NCBI GenBank assembly: GCA_017429205.1
Contig: JAFRPH010000021.1
Coordinates: 62,001 to 126,000, forward strand
Reading direction: 5' to 3'
Length of the DNA: 64,000 nt
From: Bacteroidales bacterium
GTDB taxonomy: Bacteria > Bacteroidota > Bacteroidia > Bacteroidales > UBA932
Shown: in pieces, positions 61,056-64,000 of the stretch
How the letters are laid out: the number at the start of each line of letters is the position of its first letter
How positions within the stretch are numbered: the first letter of the stretch is position 1
Notes under the pieces: model-generated
What the model saw: the letters and a program-made list of their open reading frames with translations, nothing else
The model's database searches: none
Told to the model about the DNA's origin: nothing
Position numbers and translations under genes: made by a program

Positions 61056-63065
61056 ATGAAAAAGTTACCGATCCTTATGATGATGCTTTGCACCCTTGCG
61101 GCCTGCAACCAGCGTGGAAAGGGAGCCCTGGACCTGACGGACCTGGATCCCACCACCTCCCCGAAAGTGGATTTCTACCAGTACGCCACCGGCGGCTGGC
61201 AGGTCAAGAACCCGCTCAAACCCGAATTCGCCCGCTTCGGCTCCTTCGACGCCATCGCGGAGACCACCCGGAAGAACCTGAACGAACTGTTCGAGTCCAT
61301 GGCCACGCTCCAGGCCGAGCCCGGCACCGTGGACCAGAAGATCGCGGACCTCTACAAGATGGCCCTCGACTCCACCACCCGCAACAACCTGGGCGCGCAG
61401 CCCATCCAGCCCTACATCGCCGAGATCCAGGCGGTCGCCTCGAAGGACGCCCTCGCCGACCTCCTCGGCAAGATGAACCTCTACGGGGAAGGCGGCTTCT
61501 TCGGCGCCGGCGTGGAGGCTGACCTCACCAACAGCGATATGCAGATCCTCTACCTGGGCCAGGGCGGCCTGGGCATGGGCGACCGCGACTACTACCTCCT
61601 CGAGACCAACGCCGCCCTCAAGGCCGGCTACCAGGCTTTCCTGGAGAAGGCCCTGACGCTCGCCGGCGTGGAGAACGCCGCGCAGCTCGCCGCCAAGGAC
61701 CTGCAGGTCGAGGATGCGATGGCCCAGGTCTCCTGGACCCGCGAGCAGAACCGCGACATGCAGGCCATCTACAACCCGATGTCCTCCGCCGAGATCGACG
61801 CCGCCTGGCCCGAGGTCCGCTTCGGCCGTGTCTGCGCCGCCGCGAACATTCCCGCCCAGGACAAGGTCATCGTCCAGCAGCCCTCCTACTTCGACGGCCT
61901 GAACAAGCTCTTCAAGGAATGCGACCTCGAGACCCTGAAGGCCTATGTGCTCTGCCAGTTCGTCTCCGGCCAGTGCGGCGCCCTGTCCGACGACTTCTAC
62001 ACCGCCTCCTGGGAGTTCTTCTCCCACCAGATGGCCGGCACGCAGGAGCAGCAGCCCCGCTGGAAGCGCGCGATGAGCGTGCCGAACAGCCTCCTCGGCG
62101 AGGCCGTCGGCCAGATGTATGTCGAGCGCTACTTCCCGGAGTCTTCCAAGAAGCAGATGGTGGACCTCGTGGAGAACCTCCGCACCGCCCTGGGCCAGCA
62201 CATCGACGCCCTGGAGTGGATGAGCGACGAGACCAAGGCCAAGGCCCGCGAGAAGCTCGCCGCCTTCACCGTGAAGATCGGCTATCCCGACAAGTGGAAG
62301 GACTACAGCACCCTCGCCATCGACCCGGCGAACACCTACTATGAGAACCTCCGCAACGCCAGCGCCTGGTACGTGCAGGACAACCTGTCCAAGCTGGGCA
62401 AGCCCACGGACAGGACCGAATGGGGGATGACCCCGCAGACGGTGAACGCCTACTACAACCCCACCACCAACGAGATCTGCTTCCCGGCCGGCATCCTGCA
62501 GAAGCCGTTCTTCGATCCGGAGGCGGACGAGGCGGTGAACTACGGCGGCATCGGCGTCGTGATCGGCCACGAGATGTCCCACGGCTTCGACGACCAGGGT
62601 TCGATGTTCGACGCGAAGGGTAACATGGAGAACTGGTGGACCGCGGAGGACAAGGCGAAGTTCGACGCCCTCGGCGACAAGCTCGCCGCACAGTTCGACG
62701 CCGTGGAGGTCCTGCCGGGCGTCCACGCCAACGGCCGCTACACCCTCGGCGAGAACATCGGCGACCACGGCGGCCTTTCCATCGCGTACTCCGCCCTGGA
62801 GAACGCCCTGAACGGCAAGATGGACAAGCCCGTCATCGACGGTTTCACGCCCCAGCAGCGCTTCTACCTGTCCTATGGCAACATTTGGGCGCAGAACATC
62901 ACCGACCAGGAGAAGGCCCGTCTGACGAACCTCGACCCGCACTCGCTGGCCGTGAACCGCGTGAACGTGTCCGTGCGCAACTTCCAGACCTTCTTCGACG
63001 CCTTCGACATCCACGAGGGTGACCCGATGTTCCGTCCGGAGGAGGAGCGCGTCCACATCTGGTAA
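61056..63065 (+). CDS. pepO: M13-family metallopeptidase (PepO/neprilysin-like), lipoprotein
   Basis: 669-residue zinc endopeptidase. The lipobox is TLAAC, so it is membrane anchored. The zinc site is VIGHEMSHGFDDQG and the third ligand is in GENIGDHGG; NAYYNPTTNEICFPAGILQ is the substrate-binding region. The C-terminus ends near CxxW as W63063 (RVHIW), typical of M13. It cleaves short peptides. Standard length. A longer frame upstream is antisense to the membrane gene and is not used. It abuts the permease gene downstream. Confidence 0.95.
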   Translation: MKKLPILMMMLCTLAACNQRGKGALDLTDLDPTTSPKVDFYQYATGGWQVKNPLKPEFARFGSFDAIAETTRKNLNELFESMATLQAEPGTVDQKIADLYKMALDSTTRNNLGAQPIQPYIAEIQAVASKDALADLLGKMNLYGEGGFFGAGVEADLTNSDMQILYLGQGGLGMGDRDYYLLETNAALKAGYQAFLEKALTLAGVENAAQLAAKDLQVEDAMAQVSWTREQNRDMQAIYNPMSSAEIDAAWPEVRFGRVCAAANIPAQDKVIVQQPSYFDGLNKLFKECDLETLKAYVLCQFVSGQCGALSDDFYTASWEFFSHQMAGTQEQQPRWKRAMSVPNSLLGEAVGQMYVERYFPESSKKQMVDLVENLRTALGQHIDALEWMSDETKAKAREKLAAFTVKIGYPDKWKDYSTLAIDPANTYYENLRNASAWYVQDNLSKLGKPTDRTEWGMTPQTVNAYYNPTTNEICFPAGILQKPFFDPEADEAVNYGGIGVVIGHEMSHGFDDQGSMFDAKGNMENWWTAEDKAKFDALGDKLAAQFDAVEVLPGVHANGRYTLGENIGDHGGLSIAYSALENALNGKMDKPVIDGFTPQQRFYLSYGNIWAQNITDQEKARLTNLDPHSLAVNRVNVSVRNFQTFFDAFDIHEGDPMFRPEEERVHIW

Positions 63066-64000
63066 ATGAGTCCCGACCGCTTCATAGCGCGGAAACTCAA
63101 GTTTCAGGGGAAACTCGCGGCGGCGTCCATCGCCGTGAGTTTCCTCGTCATCATCGTCGCCGTCGCCGTCTCGTCCGGATTCAGGCAATCCGTACGGGAC
63201 GGGGTCGCGCGGCTCACCGGCGACATCCGGATCGCGCCGACGTCCGCCTTCGCCGCGGAAGGGGACCCGATCCCCGTCCACCTGCCGTCGGAGGAGGCCA
63301 TCCTGGGCATCTCCGGCGTGCAGTCGGTCCGTCCGGTCGCCGTCCGGGCGGGCATCGTCCGCAGCGGCGACATCATCCACGGCGTGCTGGTGAAGGGCGT
63401 CCCCGACCGCCCCGACTCCAGCCTGTGCGTGTCCATCCCCACCCGCCTCGCGGCCATCACGGGCCTCAAGGAAGGGGATGACATGACCACCTATTTCGTC
63501 GGGGAAAAGGTCCGCGTGCGCAAGTTCCATGTGACCGCCGTGCACCGCGACCTGCTGGAGATGGACGAGAACCTCGTCGTCTACGCGAACCTGTCGGACA
63601 TCCAGCGCCTGAACGGCTGGAGCGAGGACCAGGCTTCCGCCCTGGAAGTGTCCGTGGACCCGTCCCACCGCACGAATATGTGGATCAACGACCTCACCGA
63701 CGAGATCGGGATGCGCCTGCTGCTGAGCGGCGAGGAAGGGGAGGACGGCCTCGTGGCCACTTCCTCCGTGCGCACCTACGCGCAGATTTTCGACTGGCTG
63801 GACCTGCTGGATTTCAACGTGCTGGTGATTCTCATCCTGATGATCGTCGTGGCAGGCGTGAACATGATTTCGGGCCTGCTGATCGTCCTGTTCCGGAACA
63901 TTGCGACCATCGGCACGCTCAAGACCCTGGGCATGGGCGACCGCGCCATCGGCAAGGTCTTCCTGCGCGTGTCGGCTGGCGTCGTCCTGAAAGGGATGCT
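63066..64000 (+). CDS. LolC/E-type ABC permease, 3' end cut by window
   Basis: First 311 residues of an FtsX-family permease. An N-terminal helix (FLVIIVAVAVSSGF) follows a short cytoplasmic start (SPDRFIARKLKF), then a periplasmic domain (about 40-250) and the first two FtsX helices (NVLVILILMIVVAGVNMISGLL, then the motif GTLKTLGMGDRAIGKVF). The N-terminal ARKL motif and plan fit LolC/LolE, the lipoprotein-releasing permeases. The ATG at 63066 immediately follows the peptidase stop. Confidence 0.85.
   Translation, partial: MSPDRFIARKLKFQGKLAAASIAVSFLVIIVAVAVSSGFRQSVRDGVARLTGDIRIAPTSAFAAEGDPIPVHLPSEEAILGISGVQSVRPVAVRAGIVRSGDIIHGVLVKGVPDRPDSSLCVSIPTRLAAITGLKEGDDMTTYFVGEKVRVRKFHVTAVHRDLLEMDENLVVYANLSDIQRLNGWSEDQASALEVSVDPSHRTNMWINDLTDEIGMRLLLSGEEGEDGLVATSSVRTYAQIFDWLDLLDFNVLVILILMIVVAGVNMISGLLIVLFRNIATIGTLKTLGMGDRAIGKVFLRVSAGVVLKGM

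Overview
This is a gene-dense chromosomal segment of a Bacteroidota bacterium, most likely a high-GC Bacteroidales (GC looks near or above 60% by eye, not computed). The evidence is a SusC/SusD pair, a DUF6377 membrane regulator, a DUF1735 lipoprotein, DUF5687 and an ExbB-ExbD-ExbD cluster. Recurrent TAnnTTTG -7 promoter motifs, unlike the E. coli consensus, point the same way. I found no rRNA, tRNA, CRISPR array, insertion sequence or prophage, and no gene-free stretch longer than about 225 bases.

Layout. 1-7.5 kb (minus): RNase R followed by a GH3 beta-glucosidase and a GH2 beta-galactosidase (cut by the window edge), apparently one transcription unit. 7.6-10.8 kb (minus): one 1083-residue multi-cofactor flavoprotein that fuses what is usually a multi-subunit amino-acid dehydrogenase. 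10.9-12.2 kb (minus): recO and rdgB. 12.3-13.9 kb (plus): an S41 processing protease. 13.9-15.5 kb (minus): a DUF6377 regulator, divergent from the next operon.

15.8-29.9 kb (plus) is the most unusual part. It is a tight eight-gene operon: SusC, SusD, a DUF1735 plus GLUG lipoprotein, a fimbrillin-like plus GLUG lipoprotein, a phosphodiester glycosidase (NAGPA/DUF2233), an Agp-like histidine acid phosphatase, a histidine phosphatase-NAGPA fusion, and an endonuclease/exonuclease/phosphatase-fold lipoprotein. It encodes no recognisable glycoside hydrolase or polysaccharide lyase. My reading is an uptake and decapping locus for phosphodiester-linked sugars: NAGPA enzymes would remove a sugar cap from a phosphodiester, phosphatases would remove the exposed phosphate, and SusCD would import the product. 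The substrate is unknown; phosphomannan-like or teichoic-type glycans are candidates.

30-32 kb (plus): a DUF5687/ATPase ABC exporter behind a canonical promoter. 32-34.3 kb (minus): a U32 RNA-hydroxylation protein and a polyprenyl diphosphate synthase. 34.4-40.1 kb (minus): a five-gene tripartite MacAB-TolC-like export operon. 40.2-43.4 kb (minus): an acyl-CoA synthetase and two tandem deoxynucleoside kinases. 43.5-46.7 kb (plus): an MBL hydrolase, RecJ and an SGNH hydrolase. 46.7-51.9 kb (minus): a TonB-like protein, uridine kinase, AsnRS, and the ExbD/ExbD/membrane protein/ExbB energising cluster. 52-56.8 kb (minus): asparaginase, TatD, DprA, QueA and a NUDIX protein. 56.8-59.4 kb (plus): an SRPBCC-like protein, an rRNA m5C methyltransferase and a TPR protein. 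59.4-61 kb (minus): two membrane proteins. 61-64 kb (plus): an M13 metallopeptidase and a LolC/E-type permease cut by the window edge.

Two copies of the same 22-base element lie in frame inside two unrelated genes (about 0.57 and 10.27 kb). Several intergenic palindromes are also reported. Start codons were chosen from promoter position, signal peptides and overlaps with neighbouring genes.
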